Positions 1 through 9,066 of a DNA stretch of 64,000 bases are shown in pieces. Position numbers and translations under genes: made by a program. Numbering within the stretch: the stretch's first letter is position 1; each line of letters starts with the position of its first letter. The notes below the pieces were generated by a model, which was not told the DNA's origin, did no database searches, and was given only the letters and a program-made list of their open reading frames with translations. Source of the stretch: a virus; the IMG/VR virus record IMGVR_UViG_3300010883_000010, positions 23,619 to 87,618 of that record. The stretch is one strand, 5' to 3'.

Positions 1-8
1 TAATCCGA

Positions 9-25
9 TTTTTTTATTATTTATC
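9..25 (-). promoter_or_regulatory. Late-promoter-like motif for a gene off the left edge
   Basis: Read on the minus strand this is GATAAATAATAAAAAAA, the same motif found upstream of many virion genes in this window. Only eight bases remain before the window edge, so the gene it would serve lies outside. The resemblance is to the T4 late element TATAAATA; promoter function is inferred. Confidence 0.4.
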
Positions 26-105
26 TTTAATATTGGGAACTTTTTTAGTAAATTAGGTTTAATAATTCATTAAATAAAGTTATATTAAGTAAAAATTGAC
101 TAAGT

Positions 106-1971
106 ATGGCAGATAAGAGAATAGAGAAGAAATATAGAAAGCTTACTGATATAGAGCATGTTCTGCATCGTCCTTCTATGTATATTGGATCAATAAAGCC
201 ACATAGTGGGTTTCAATATATGTATGACGGTGAGAATATCTCATATGAGAATATAACATATAACCCTGGATTTTTAAAATTATTCGATGAAATACTATCT
301 AATTCAATAGATGAGCATAGGAGATCTAATAAGTTAAATAAAATCGATATCACAATAAACTTAGATGAAAATTCAATAACAGTCAGGGATAATGGTGGAA
401 TACCTGTTACCAAACACCCAGTACATAAAGAATGGATACCAGAGATGATATTCTCCAATCTTAAAGCAGGATCTAATTTTAATGATGAAGAAGATAGAAT
501 AGTATCAGGTACAAATGGAGTGGGATCAACCCTCACTAATATATTTAGTAATAAATTTATAATATCTACATGTGACGGCAAAAATAAATTTGTGCAGACA
601 TATAAAGATAACATGCATAAAAGAAGTAAAGCTTCGGTTAGCCCAGCTAAAATAGGATTCACCGAAGTTAAGTTTATACCGGACTTAGAAAGATTTGGAA
701 TGAAAGCGATAGGCGAATCTAGTGTAAAATTGATATACAAAAGATGTATAGATGCAGTCGCATGTAACACTAAGCTTGCACTAACATTCAATACCATTCA
801 AAATAAAATAAAAGTTAGTGATAGAATAAAATACTCTTCATTTAAAGATTACGTTTCTTTATATTCTGATGAATTTTACTATGAGGATTCTAAAGATTGG
901 AAAATTGCTTTTTCGTATTCTAAAGATGGATATAAAAACGTTAGTTTTGTAAATTCAGTACATACTAAGGATGGAGGTACCCATGTTGAATATATTACCT
1001 CTCAATTAGTTAATCATTTACGAGTAATGATAAAGAAAAAGCATAAAGTAGATGCTAGGCCCAGTGAAATAAAAAATCACCTATGTGTTTATATTGATTC
1101 AACAATAGTAAATTCTTTATTTAGTTCTCAAACAAAAGAAAAGCTTATCACTGAGGCTAGAGATTTTAATACGGATCACGAAGTATCTTTAAAAATAGCT
1201 AAAAAAATATTTTCCTCTGAAATAATTGAGTCTCTTCTTGATTGGATTGAGAAAAAACAGTTAGCTTCTGAAAGAGCAGAGCTTAGGAAGCTTAATAAAT
1301 CTTTAAGTAGAGGAAGGATATCTAAGTTAATTGATGCTCAATCTAAATCTAATAGAGAAAATTGTGTTCTTGGAATATATGAAGGCATGTCCGCTTTATC
1401 CGCAGTTAGAAAGTTTAGAAATACACAAATGATGGGAGCATATCCTCTAAAGGGAAAATTTATAAATGTACATGAACTTCCTAATTCAAAGGTTATTAAA
1501 AATGAAGAAGTAAAGGGATTAATGGGATCTATCGGATTAAAATTAGGGGAAGAACCTAAAAATCTAAGGTATGGTAAAATATACATATATACTGATGCAG
1601 ATCCTGATGGAAATTCAATAGCAGCTCAACTAATAAACTTTTTTGCAAAATATTGGCCAGAATTATTTGAACTTGGTATAATACATAAAGTTATGACTCC
1701 TCTCGTTGTAGCCAAAAAGGGTAAAATCGCCATCGACTTCTATACTAATAAAGAATTTGAAGATTGGTGCAACAAAGGTAGTGTAAATATTAATACTTGG
1801 AATATTGAATATAAAAAAGGATTAGCTGCACTAGAAGATGATGAATATAGAGAAATAATAGTAAATCCTAATACATTAAAAGTAAATTTAGATAAAGAAT
1901 CAAAAAATTCTTTAGAATCTTGGTTTGGAAAAGACTCTCAACCTAGAAAAGATAGATTATTGAAACAATGA
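106..1971 (+). CDS. 39: DNA topoisomerase II large subunit (gp39/gp60-like)
   Basis: ATPase and TOPRIM subunit of the phage type II topoisomerase, acting with the product of the 2320-3687 gene to relieve supercoils during replication. The N-terminal third is a GHKL ATPase: VLHRPSMYIGS near residue 20, the Mg-binding DEILSNSIDE region, then NGGIPV and GTNGVGS. A TOPRIM segment with YTDADPDGNS lies near residue 500. In T4 this protein is divided between gp39 and gp60; here one 621-residue frame carries both parts. The ATG at 106 follows an AT-rich leader. Its stop overlaps the next start (ATGA), so it heads a three-gene operon. Family assignment is firm; subunit naming follows T4. Confidence 0.95.
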   Translation: MADKRIEKKYRKLTDIEHVLHRPSMYIGSIKPHSGFQYMYDGENISYENITYNPGFLKLFDEILSNSIDEHRRSNKLNKIDITINLDENSITVRDNGGIPVTKHPVHKEWIPEMIFSNLKAGSNFNDEEDRIVSGTNGVGSTLTNIFSNKFIISTCDGKNKFVQTYKDNMHKRSKASVSPAKIGFTEVKFIPDLERFGMKAIGESSVKLIYKRCIDAVACNTKLALTFNTIQNKIKVSDRIKYSSFKDYVSLYSDEFYYEDSKDWKIAFSYSKDGYKNVSFVNSVHTKDGGTHVEYITSQLVNHLRVMIKKKHKVDARPSEIKNHLCVYIDSTIVNSLFSSQTKEKLITEARDFNTDHEVSLKIAKKIFSSEIIESLLDWIEKKQLASERAELRKLNKSLSRGRISKLIDAQSKSNRENCVLGIYEGMSALSAVRKFRNTQMMGAYPLKGKFINVHELPNSKVIKNEEVKGLMGSIGLKLGEEPKNLRYGKIYIYTDADPDGNSIAAQLINFFAKYWPELFELGIIHKVMTPLVVAKKGKIAIDFYTNKEFEDWCNKGSVNINTWNIEYKKGLAALEDDEYREIIVNPNTLKVNLDKESKNSLESWFGKDSQPRKDRLLKQ

Positions 1972-2327
1972 AAGTAATAATAGCAGGAAGTAGGAACTTT
2001 AATAATTATGACAAGCTAAAGAAGTCATGTGATCATCTTTTATCTAATAATAAAGATACTGAGATAGAAGTAATCAGTGGCACTGCAGAGGGGGCCGATT
2101 CTTTAGGAGAATATTATGCATCTGAGAATGGATACAATTTAAAGCAATTTCCGGCTGAATGGGATAAGTATGGTAAGGGTGCAGGATTTAGAAGAAATGT
2201 AATAATGGCAAAATACTCAGAATGTCTTATTGCCTTTTGGGATGGGAAGAGTAGAGGAACAAAGCACATGATTAATACAGCTAAAAAACACGGGTTAGTA
2301 ATTAAAATTATCAAAACAGATGAGTAA
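1968..2327 (+). CDS. SLOG-fold DUF2493-type nucleotide-binding protein
   Basis: Small Rossmann-like protein of 119 residues. MKVIIAGSRNF at the N-terminus, VISGTAEGADSLGE around residue 40 and a GTKHMI segment near residue 97 are the typical signature of DUF2493/YspA-like SLOG proteins, which bind nucleotides or nucleotide-derived ligands. The substrate is unknown. The start overlaps the end of the topoisomerase large-subunit gene by 4 bases, and the end overlaps the medium-subunit start by 8 bases, so it is translationally coupled to both. Its position inside the topoisomerase operon suggests a replication or host-takeover role, but that is inference. Confidence 0.8.
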   Translation: MKVIIAGSRNFNNYDKLKKSCDHLLSNNKDTEIEVISGTAEGADSLGEYYASENGYNLKQFPAEWDKYGKGAGFRRNVIMAKYSECLIAFWDGKSRGTKHMINTAKKHGLVIKIIKTDE

Positions 2328-3687
2328 AGAAATAACAATAAGCGAATATTTAGATACTGACTATCGTGAGTATGCTAGATATGTGGTTGAAAATAGAGCA
2401 ATCCCCTCCGTTATAGATGGATTAAAGCCTACTCAAAGAAAGGTAATATACATAGCAGATAAAGTATGGAAGACTGGCAAGGAAAAACCATATAAGATAT
2501 TTCAATTGACGGGTAGAATTGCAGCAGATGCACATTACCATCACGGTGACTCTAGTTTAAACTCTTCAATAATAGGTATGGCTCAAAAATTTAAAAATTC
2601 AATGCCGCTACTGGAAGAAATTGGACAGTTTGGGTCATTACGTTCCCCTGTTGCAGGGGCTCCTAGATATATTTCTACTAAATTACATTCTAATTTTAGA
2701 TTATTATATAAGGACTTTGAATTACTATCTCCTAGGATGGAAGAGGGAGCCCAGATTGAACCCGAATACTTTCTGCCAATAATACCTACTGTTCTATTAA
2801 ACGGGAGCTCAGGGATTGCCGTAGGGTTTGCTACCAATATACTAAATAGAAATCCATTAGACCTAATAAATGCGTGTCTTAAAGAATTAGAGGGAAAAGG
2901 ATATCAAGATCCTGCCCCGTGGGTAAATGGATTTAGGGGAGAATGCGTAAAGAATCCAGAATCAGTTAATTCTTGGATATTTAAAGGAATTCATGAAGTA
3001 AAAAACATGTCTACTGTAGATATATTAGAAGTTCCACCCTCAGTTACATATGAAAAATATGATAACTGTCTTAATCTACTAGAAGATTCTAAATCGATAA
3101 CATCATATGATAATAATTGTAAATCAGATATAAACTATACTCTTAAGTTTACAAGATCCAATCTTAGTAATCTTATAGAAAATAATAGGCTAACTAGAGT
3201 ATTAAAGCTAGAGGAAAAACAAACAGAAAACTTTACGGTTCTTGATGAGAATGGAAAGTTAAAGATTTTCAATAACTGTAAGGAAATTATATCTTATTTT
3301 GTAAAATTTAGGCTAAGCTTCTATGAAAAAAGAAAAAGATATATTATTGATAAACTATCTAAGGAATTACTATTTTTATCAAATAAAGCTAGATTTATAA
3401 AGGATATCATTTCTGGAAAATTAAAAGTTAATAATGTTCTTAGACAAACCATTATATTATATCTAGGATCAAATAAGTATAATTCAATAGATGATTCATA
3501 TAATTATCTATTGAATATGGCAATACATACTCTTACTAAAGAAAAGTATGAAGAATTACTAAATCAAGTTTCTAATAAAAAAGAAGAACTTGAAGAAATA
3601 AAAAAGATTAAACCAATTGATATGTATAAAACTGATCTAAGTGATTTAAAGAAAGTACTATCAAAGGACCCTAGTTATAAAGTATAA
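2320..3687 (+). CDS. 52: DNA topoisomerase II medium subunit (gp52-like)
   Basis: DNA cleavage and rejoining subunit, the GyrA/ParC counterpart. Visible signatures are VIDGLKPTQRKVIY near residue 32, the HYHHGDSSL segment near residue 77, and the catalytic tyrosine in GAPRYIST, which I place at about Tyr117. A coiled-coil-rich C-terminal half contains EELLNQVSNKKEELEEI. Length (455 aa) is close to T4 gp52 (about 440 aa). It overlaps the SLOG-fold gene by 8 bases and is followed 18 bases later by a cupin gene in the same direction. Confidence 0.95.
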   Translation: MSKEITISEYLDTDYREYARYVVENRAIPSVIDGLKPTQRKVIYIADKVWKTGKEKPYKIFQLTGRIAADAHYHHGDSSLNSSIIGMAQKFKNSMPLLEEIGQFGSLRSPVAGAPRYISTKLHSNFRLLYKDFELLSPRMEEGAQIEPEYFLPIIPTVLLNGSSGIAVGFATNILNRNPLDLINACLKELEGKGYQDPAPWVNGFRGECVKNPESVNSWIFKGIHEVKNMSTVDILEVPPSVTYEKYDNCLNLLEDSKSITSYDNNCKSDINYTLKFTRSNLSNLIENNRLTRVLKLEEKQTENFTVLDENGKLKIFNNCKEIISYFVKFRLSFYEKRKRYIIDKLSKELLFLSNKARFIKDIISGKLKVNNVLRQTIILYLGSNKYNSIDDSYNYLLNMAIHTLTKEKYEELLNQVSNKKEELEEIKKIKPIDMYKTDLSDLKKVLSKDPSYKV

Positions 3688-3705
3688 TCTATTAAATATT
3701 GAAAT

Positions 3706-4056
3706 ATGAAATTAAAATTAGATAATATAGGTGGAAGCATTATTAAAGATAATGATACCTACACCCTCACGGACAATAACTTCCTTAGCAATTTAACACT
3801 ATCTCAAACATATTTAAAGCCCGGAATGGCAACACGGGGGCATTCTCATGATAATCAAGAAGAGGTTTATACCTTTACTAGAGGATACGGAACCATGGTT
3901 ATCGGAGAAGTTGAGCACGATGCAATACCAGGAGATACTTTTTTAATTAAAGCTGGAAACTTTCATCGTGTAATCAATAAATCAAATCAACAACCGTGTG
4001 TTTTTACATGTGTGTTTGAAAAGTATGATAGAAATAGCGATGTTGCTAAATATTAA
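3706..4056 (+). CDS. Cupin-domain protein
   Basis: Single-domain beta-barrel cupin of 116 residues. The first cupin motif is visible as GHSHDNQEEVYTFTRGYG (residues about 46-63), with two histidines and a glutamate as probable metal ligands; the second motif is PGDTFLIKAGNFHRVIN (about 83-99) with the last histidine ligand. This architecture resembles mannose-6-phosphate isomerase-type or sugar-binding cupins, but the substrate cannot be told. It lies 18 bases after the gp52-like gene and may share its transcript. A link to the sugar cassette is possible but unsupported by position. Confidence 0.8.
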   Translation: MKLKLDNIGGSIIKDNDTYTLTDNNFLSNLTLSQTYLKPGMATRGHSHDNQEEVYTFTRGYGTMVIGEVEHDAIPGDTFLIKAGNFHRVINKSNQQPCVFTCVFEKYDRNSDVAKY

Positions 4057-4087
4057 TTAATATATAAACCATTTAAATCAGAATAAA

Positions 4088-4267
4088 ATGAAAGAATTCG
4101 ATGAACTAATAGATCTTTTATCCTGGGCATACGTCCAAGGATACAAACACGCGTCCGACGTAGTTGCTCAAACTGTTCCTAAATCAGATAAACTAAAGGA
4201 CATGTTTACCAAAATGATGAAGGATAAACAAGAAAAAGAAAAGAACCCTCCCTTAAAAAAAGAATAA
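4088..4267 (+). CDS. Small hypothetical protein (59 aa)
   Basis: A 59-residue frame starting ATG at 4088 within the leader GAATAAAATG, beginning MKEFDELIDLLSWAYVQGYK and ending in a lysine/glutamate-rich tail. It resembles short phage helical proteins and follows the cupin gene by 31 bases. It runs up to the inverted repeat at 4272-4293. No function is recognised. Confidence 0.6.
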   Translation: MKEFDELIDLLSWAYVQGYKHASDVVAQTVPKSDKLKDMFTKMMKDKQEKEKNPPLKKE

Positions 4268-4271
4268 AAAA

Positions 4272-4293
4272 AAGGGAGTCTTTCGACTCCCTT
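4272..4293 (-). terminator. Intrinsic terminator of the capsid gene
   Basis: A 9-bp stem (AAGGGAGTC with GACTCCCTT) with a 4-base loop. On the minus strand the loop is GAAA, a stable GNRA-type tetraloop, and the stem is followed by a run of T, so this is a good rho-independent terminator for the major capsid gene that ends at 4328. On the plus strand the T tract is poor, so plus-strand termination would be weaker. Confidence 0.8.
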
Positions 4294-4327
4294 CTTAAGA
4301 TGATACTTGCGTATCGTACTGTTACAA

Positions 4328-5989
4328 TTATGCAATTGCAGCAGAACCCGTAAGAACGTCTGTTCCACCAACAATGTTCATCATACAGTATTGCGTTTCT
4401 GGATGCCATCCTGCTTCAGTAATCGCGTATCTTGATTTCATACCGATTTTTGGAGAGAATGTACCTTCAGCAATAGTCTGTAATGACTCAGCCATTATAT
4501 AAGGCATAAACTTAACACCTGGCTCTTCATCAGCTCCTTTTCTACCGATACAAATTCTTTCATCACCGAACGATAAGTTAGGATCAACATAAACTTGTAC
4601 ACCGTAGACTTTACCAGCTGGGTAAAGATTACCTGCAACTCCAGCCATATCAGTTGGTACACTCGCAATTGAGTAACCAGCAACATCAGCCATCGCAGAA
4701 GCAACTTTACCATTAGTAACCATAAATGTTCCAGCTCCGAATCTACCTCTATGGTAAATCAAGTTAGCTAGTTCAAGAACTTTAGTTACTAATCTTCTTT
4801 GCAAAGTAGAAACGTTTTCGAAACCAACACCACCAGTAGTTAGGTTAAGTGTTGCGACGTTAGCGCCCTCAACAGCTGCAACTTCAGTAGCGTGAACAGC
4901 ACCTAAATTAAAGATGTTGTCTACTAACCTCTTGTTGATTGATTGAGCTAAATCGTTAACTGCAACGTTTTCTAACATAGAAACAACGTCATAGTTCCAA
5001 ACTCTATTCAAGTCTTGGATTTGCTCAACAGTAGCTGAGATAGCAACTTGGTCAGTTTCAGCCTCGATGAATTTAGTGAACATTCTAAGACCCATGTTTC
5101 TGAATCTAGAAGACTCACTAGCCTCTCTTGACATTGAACCTGCAACATTACCAGTTCCAGGTAAATAAGGACCAGAGAAATTACCAGCCGGAGCTTGGTC
5201 ATAATCTGCATCACTTACTCCTGAGAAACCAGAAATGTGGTTTTCAAGTGCTGAGACGAGCTGAACCATAGCTGCAGTAGTAGCAACCGGTACGGTTACG
5301 TTAGCTGCACCTCCAACACCGTCCAGAGTAGCACCTGCCGCAATATCTGCAGCAACTGTATCTGTACCGGTAGGGCCAGTCATCACTTTAAGGATAGCGT
5401 GACCGTCCACACGTGAGAATCCTACAAGATCATAAGTACCAGTAACTGCTGCTGAGAATGTTACATTTGACCCTGGAGTCAAAGTACCACCTGCAAGACC
5501 AGCTTCTGTTATGCCTTGTAATTTTATCATGTACGGTTCAGTCTCATTATCTGTTTTACCACCTGTATATAGGTAGTCTAAATATGGAAGAAATCCTACT
5601 GGAGAATCCATAGGTACAACTGGAACTAGGTCGAAACCAATAGTTTTAGCTGCCACCTGAATCGCAACCGGTAAAAGTGATGGAAATTTATCACCTGAAC
5701 CAGTACCTGCGCTAGTATAAGAACCTTTTGCACCAGCTGCAAACGGAGTATCCGTTGCTGGAACACCAGCTCCCATTCCAGGAACTGCAGGGGGCGTCTG
5801 TAGAAATTGACCTGGTCCTGTGTATTGCTCAAATAACGGAGCGCTATTATCAAAAATAGCGTGGTTATGTGCATACTCAGCTAACCATGGTGTCTTTTCC
5901 ATGTCTGCGCCGTGAGATTCTAAAATAGGCTTCCACGTTTTGTTCAAACTGTTATCATTTGAACGTTTAAAAATTTTTGTACGTGCCAT
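4328..5989 (-). CDS. 23: Major capsid protein (gp23-like)
   Basis: Main shell protein, 553 residues. The N-terminal LNKTWKPILESHGAD (about 15-29) matches the start of the T4 gp23 propeptide, and SLLPVAIQVAAKTIGFDLVPVVPM is the start of the HK97-fold core. A candidate prohead-protease site is LFE/Q after residue 54, fitting the T4 gp21 preference for a hydrophobic residue two before a glutamate. The region around residues 190-290 is rich in Gly, Ala, Thr and Val and probably forms an inserted surface domain. It ends upstream of a strong terminator. The protease-scaffold gene lies just upstream, the usual T4 order. The leader lacks a Shine-Dalgarno sequence. Confidence 0.93.
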   Translation of the reverse strand: MARTKIFKRSNDNSLNKTWKPILESHGADMEKTPWLAEYAHNHAIFDNSAPLFEQYTGPGQFLQTPPAVPGMGAGVPATDTPFAAGAKGSYTSAGTGSGDKFPSLLPVAIQVAAKTIGFDLVPVVPMDSPVGFLPYLDYLYTGGKTDNETEPYMIKLQGITEAGLAGGTLTPGSNVTFSAAVTGTYDLVGFSRVDGHAILKVMTGPTGTDTVAADIAAGATLDGVGGAANVTVPVATTAAMVQLVSALENHISGFSGVSDADYDQAPAGNFSGPYLPGTGNVAGSMSREASESSRFRNMGLRMFTKFIEAETDQVAISATVEQIQDLNRVWNYDVVSMLENVAVNDLAQSINKRLVDNIFNLGAVHATEVAAVEGANVATLNLTTGGVGFENVSTLQRRLVTKVLELANLIYHRGRFGAGTFMVTNGKVASAMADVAGYSIASVPTDMAGVAGNLYPAGKVYGVQVYVDPNLSFGDERICIGRKGADEEPGVKFMPYIMAESLQTIAEGTFSPKIGMKSRYAITEAGWHPETQYCMMNIVGGTDVLTGSAAIA

Positions 5990-6013
5990 TTTAAAAATGA
6001 TTTTTTTTAGTTT

Positions 6014-7999
6014 TTACTTTCGATAGTCTGCTTCTCTAAGCATTCTGTCTAGGTAGTTTGAGGTATAACCTCTTGCATTCTCAACTACCCTTTCAATGGG
6101 CATCATACCTTCTGTACTTTGGCTTTCGTTAAGATTTTGCAATTTCTTATTATTTTTTCCTTGTTCAATTCTTTCTACTATTCCGTTTAAGTTTTGCTCA
6201 TCCCAAAATGTTTTAACTTGGTATGGAGTATTTAAAGTATATAATTGAGATTTAGAATAGATGTGATTTTTCTCTGATTCATCCATTTTACTCCAAGTAT
6301 TCTTATACTCATCTGGCATAAACTTAATCATTACAGGAATATCTTTAGTAGTTTCAGTATATACTGATTCCATTATAGAAATAACATCAGTTTCGTTAAA
6401 CCAAACTGAAGCTCCTAGTGTTTCAACAATTGATTGTTTAATTCCTTTATCTAGTGCGTAAAATTTATCTTTATTAGCATCGCCTAATACCTTTAAGAAA
6501 GGATATTTTGCTTCTAATACTGCTTTAGAAGAATCTGAAGTAACCTCAGCAATAACTTCATCAACTTTTTCAACTAAGCTATCGATAGTTGCACTTTCAT
6601 TTAATTTAGCAACACTTCCTAATACATTTCTTTTTGTCGGAACAGCAGCTCCTTCGTTAAGTTGCTCTGCTATATATTCAGCATATCCTATTCCTTGAGC
6701 GGATTTTTCTCCAATGTATTGAGAGTATTGTCTATTAGCGTTAACGTTCTCTGCTAAATAATTAGCAAATTCATTAGTATTATTAGATCCTTCAGCAACA
6801 TATTCAGTATATTGAATTCCCTTATCAACTTCTTCAGCTAAATAGTTTTGATAATTAATAGAGTTATTTAAATTCTCTTTAATATATTCAGTATAATTAA
6901 TAGTTTCATTTAATTTTTCAGCTACATGATCTTGATGGCCGATGCTAGTATCTAACTTTTCTCCTAAATAAGAACTATAATCAATAGCCTTATTTGTAGT
7001 TTCAGCAACGTGCTCTGTATAGTTAACTGATTTGTTAACCATTTCTTGCAAATAATCAGAGTAATTAATTACTCCTTCTAGATGCTCAGCTAAATAATTA
7101 ACAAAGTTAACCAATTTAGGCATATCTACCGTTGAATTACTTTGATCTGATTCAAATGTAGCTTTCTGATTTTTTAATTCGCCTTTAATAGCGTTAATCT
7201 GATCCTTAACTAAGTTAGAATACTTATTCATTGACTCAGAGGTTACAAATTTGTTATTATCACCCATCGTTTTTCTATTTTTTTGAGGTTCGATAGAATC
7301 TTCAAAAACCGATTCTATAGTATTATTTATTCTATAGATTTTGAAATTATTAGAATATTCTAAGCTCTCAGAAATTTCTTCTAATCCATTTTGCTTAACA
7401 AAGGAATTACTCTTTAAAGAGTCATAACTTTCAGTCAACATTTTAAAATCATTTTGTAAAGATTCATTAGTTACTTTATTCAAAATAGCTTCAGTAAAAC
7501 CAGGTTCACCTACTAAATCATAAGTAAATATTCTTTGAAGTTTAACTTTTCCTTCATTCATAACTTGACCGGCTGCTCTAGATGAAATGGATAAGTTTAC
7601 TCCTCCGTTTAATAAAGCTTTCGCGATTTTACCATTGGGTGTATCCTCTAATATTCTTAATTTTATATTAACCTTAGTGTCTCCGTCATACTCTAGTTCT
7701 TCAATGATATGAGAAGCACTTTTTAATGTAACGTCAAAGTGAGGTGGATGATCTAAATCTCCAACTAATTGTCGCTTTTCTATCTTTTCTTTTAAGTAAG
7801 TTAAGTGAGGTAGATATTCGTCTTTTTCGTAGACTCGATTATTATTATTCTTCGATCCAAATACAGCGCAAACCCCTTCTAATATTGTGTTATTAGGTTG
7901 ATTAGATTTTACACTTAAATCTTCTCCTACGTTTTCAACGATTAATACGTAATCCTCATTCTTTTTTAAATTACCAGCATTTACTGAACGTGTATTCAA
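6014..7999 (-). CDS. 21/22: Prohead core protease fused to scaffold (gp21-gp22-like)
   Basis: Residues 1 to about 175 are a gp21-type serine protease: GDLDHPPH supplies His84, SISSRAAG gives Ser139/140, and FTYDLVGEPGF gives a candidate Asp161. Residues from about 245 onward look like an assembly core protein, with about eleven 14-residue repeats (pattern Y-[LIV]-x-E-x-L-N) and a helical C-terminus. In T4 these are two genes, 21 and 22. An internal ATG (M245, at 7267) starts MGDNNKF behind the A-rich leader AAAAAAATAGAAAAACG, so a separate 417-residue scaffold could be made from the same frame. The first codon of the frame is TTG, preceded by a late-promoter-like motif at 8011-8026, so the exact start is less certain. 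Confidence 0.88.
   Translation of the reverse strand: MNTRSVNAGNLKKNEDYVLIVENVGEDLSVKSNQPNNTILEGVCAVFGSKNNNNRVYEKDEYLPHLTYLKEKIEKRQLVGDLDHPPHFDVTLKSASHIIEELEYDGDTKVNIKLRILEDTPNGKIAKALLNGGVNLSISSRAAGQVMNEGKVKLQRIFTYDLVGEPGFTEAILNKVTNESLQNDFKMLTESYDSLKSNSFVKQNGLEEISESLEYSNNFKIYRINNTIESVFEDSIEPQKNRKTMGDNNKFVTSESMNKYSNLVKDQINAIKGELKNQKATFESDQSNSTVDMPKLVNFVNYLAEHLEGVINYSDYLQEMVNKSVNYTEHVAETTNKAIDYSSYLGEKLDTSIGHQDHVAEKLNETINYTEYIKENLNNSINYQNYLAEEVDKGIQYTEYVAEGSNNTNEFANYLAENVNANRQYSQYIGEKSAQGIGYAEYIAEQLNEGAAVPTKRNVLGSVAKLNESATIDSLVEKVDEVIAEVTSDSSKAVLEAKYPFLKVLGDANKDKFYALDKGIKQSIVETLGASVWFNETDVISIMESVYTETTKDIPVMIKFMPDEYKNTWSKMDESEKNHIYSKSQLYTLNTPYQVKTFWDEQNLNGIVERIEQGKNNKKLQNLNESQSTEGMMPIERVVENARGYTSNYLDRMLREADYRK
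6645..7110 (-). repeat. Fourteen-residue repeats in the scaffold domain
   Basis: About eleven consecutive units of 14 residues, for example YLAEEVDKGIQYTE, HVAEKLNETINYTE and YIKENLNNSINYQN, each starting with an aromatic residue or His, a branched aliphatic residue and Glu two later. Fourteen residues equal two heptads, suggesting a regular helical or coiled-coil array in the prohead core. The units diverge at the DNA level, so this is an old protein repeat and not a recent expansion. Boundaries are approximate. Confidence 0.75.
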
Positions 8000-8010
8000 A
8001 AGTCTATAAT

Positions 8011-8026
8011 TTTTTTATTATTTATA
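8011..8026 (-). promoter_or_regulatory. Late-promoter-like motif upstream of protease-scaffold gene
   Basis: Minus-strand TATAAATAATAAAAAA, which contains the exact T4 late element TATAAATA, 11 bases before the TTG start at 7999. It is probably the promoter for the protease-scaffold and capsid genes. Confidence 0.6.
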
Positions 8027-8051
8027 TTAGACTTGTTAAAAAAAAATGAAA

Positions 8052-9005
8052 TTATTTATTATAATATGACATTAAGTGATTCTTAAGCTGCTTTAAATTC
8101 GATTTGCTTAACTTAGATAAATCGGGAGACTCTATATCGAAGGTGACAATGTACTTTCCAAGTTCTCCATCCTTTGATTTTATTCCTTCTCCTGGAATGT
8201 TAAAGCTTAATCCGTTAATTAGCTCAGGTGAATTTATTTCAGCATTGTATGACTTATTAAATATAGTATCAACTAATATCCCCTCTTCTTTAAATATGAC
8301 TTTATATAGCGGAATCTTTACATTATGTATAATATTTCCACAGTCAATTGATATATCATCAGGAACATTTATATCTATTTTTATATTTAAGTTCCCACAT
8401 AGGTGCTCAATCTCACTTTGTCCCCATACATTTAATCTAGATATAATATCCTCATTTCCCATCCCGTCAATTTTAAGACTTAGCTGAAAACCTGAATCCG
8501 TTTCTACTAGATTCATATACTTTTTCCTTAAATTAATCTTTACAATGATATTTTTATCTTCCCTTTCTTTACTGTTTATCTCTTTTGAAATATATCTCTC
8601 AAAGGATACTTCAATATTTGCTCCTTTGGCTAACTCTGTAAATTCCGCGCTAACTCTCATAGATATATCCAAATACTCACTTTGTCTTCTTCTAGATTTA
8701 GTATATGATTTTTCAAAGGGAGCATCCTTAAATGATGAATTTGAAAAATCATTAACCCAATCATCAAAATTCATTCCTCCTCCTCCTCGGGTTCTTCTTC
8801 TAGGCTGAGGTGTGTCATATTGCTGTCGCTTCTTTGGATCTCCTAAAATAGAGTAAGCTTCAGCTATTTCCTTAAATTTAGCCTCTGCGTCCGACGAATT
8901 ATTTTTATCTGGATGGTATTTTAAAGCAAGCTGCCTATACGCCTTCTTTATGTCAGATTCTGGCGCATTTTTTGGCACTCCTAATATTTTATAATAATCT
9001 GTCAT
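8052..9005 (-). CDS. dnaJ: DnaJ-like co-chaperone
   Basis: A J domain occupies residues 1 to about 65, with the invariant HPD at 31-33 ([10 protein letters not shown]), which stimulates DnaK ATPase. A short Gly/Arg-rich linker ([15 protein letters not shown]) follows, then a beta-rich C-terminal substrate-binding region like the class B (CbpA/DjlA-type) proteins. No cysteine-rich zinc domain is present, so it is not class A. It sits immediately upstream of the protease-scaffold and capsid genes in the same direction. A role in folding capsid proteins with host DnaK is a reasonable inference, comparable to other phage chaperones. The 317-residue length is normal for class B. Confidence 0.9.
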   Translation of the reverse strand: MTDYYKILGVPKNAPESDIKKAYRQLALKYHPDKNNSSDAEAKFKEIAEAYSILGDPKKRQQYDTPQPRRRTRGGGGMNFDDWVNDFSNSSFKDAPFEKSYTKSRRRQSEYLDISMRVSAEFTELAKGANIEVSFERYISKEINSKEREDKNIIVKINLRKKYMNLVETDSGFQLSLKIDGMGNEDIISRLNVWGQSEIEHLCGNLNIKIDINVPDDISIDCGNIIHNVKIPLYKVIFKEEGILVDTIFNKSYNAEINSPELINGLSFNIPGEGIKSKDGELGKYIVTFDIESPDLSKLSKSNLKQLKNHLMSYYNK

Positions 9006-9018
9006 TTAAATAAACTTG

Positions 9019-9038
9019 CTTATACTATATTGTATAAG
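9019..9038. promoter_or_regulatory. Inverted repeat between divergent dnaJ and the sugar cassette
   Basis: CTTATAC and GTATAAG form 7-base arms separated by 6 bases in the 61-base gap between the divergent dnaJ-like gene and the first cassette gene. It could be an operator or a pair of overlapping promoters. No protein binding it is known. Confidence 0.35.
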
Positions 9039-9066
9039 ATAATACAAATAAGTTTTATTATTATAT

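Noticed and set aside
213-797. Long open frame opposite the topoisomerase large subunit
   Set aside because: It is an antisense shadow with no leader and hydrophobic random composition; the plus-strand GHKL gene explains the region.
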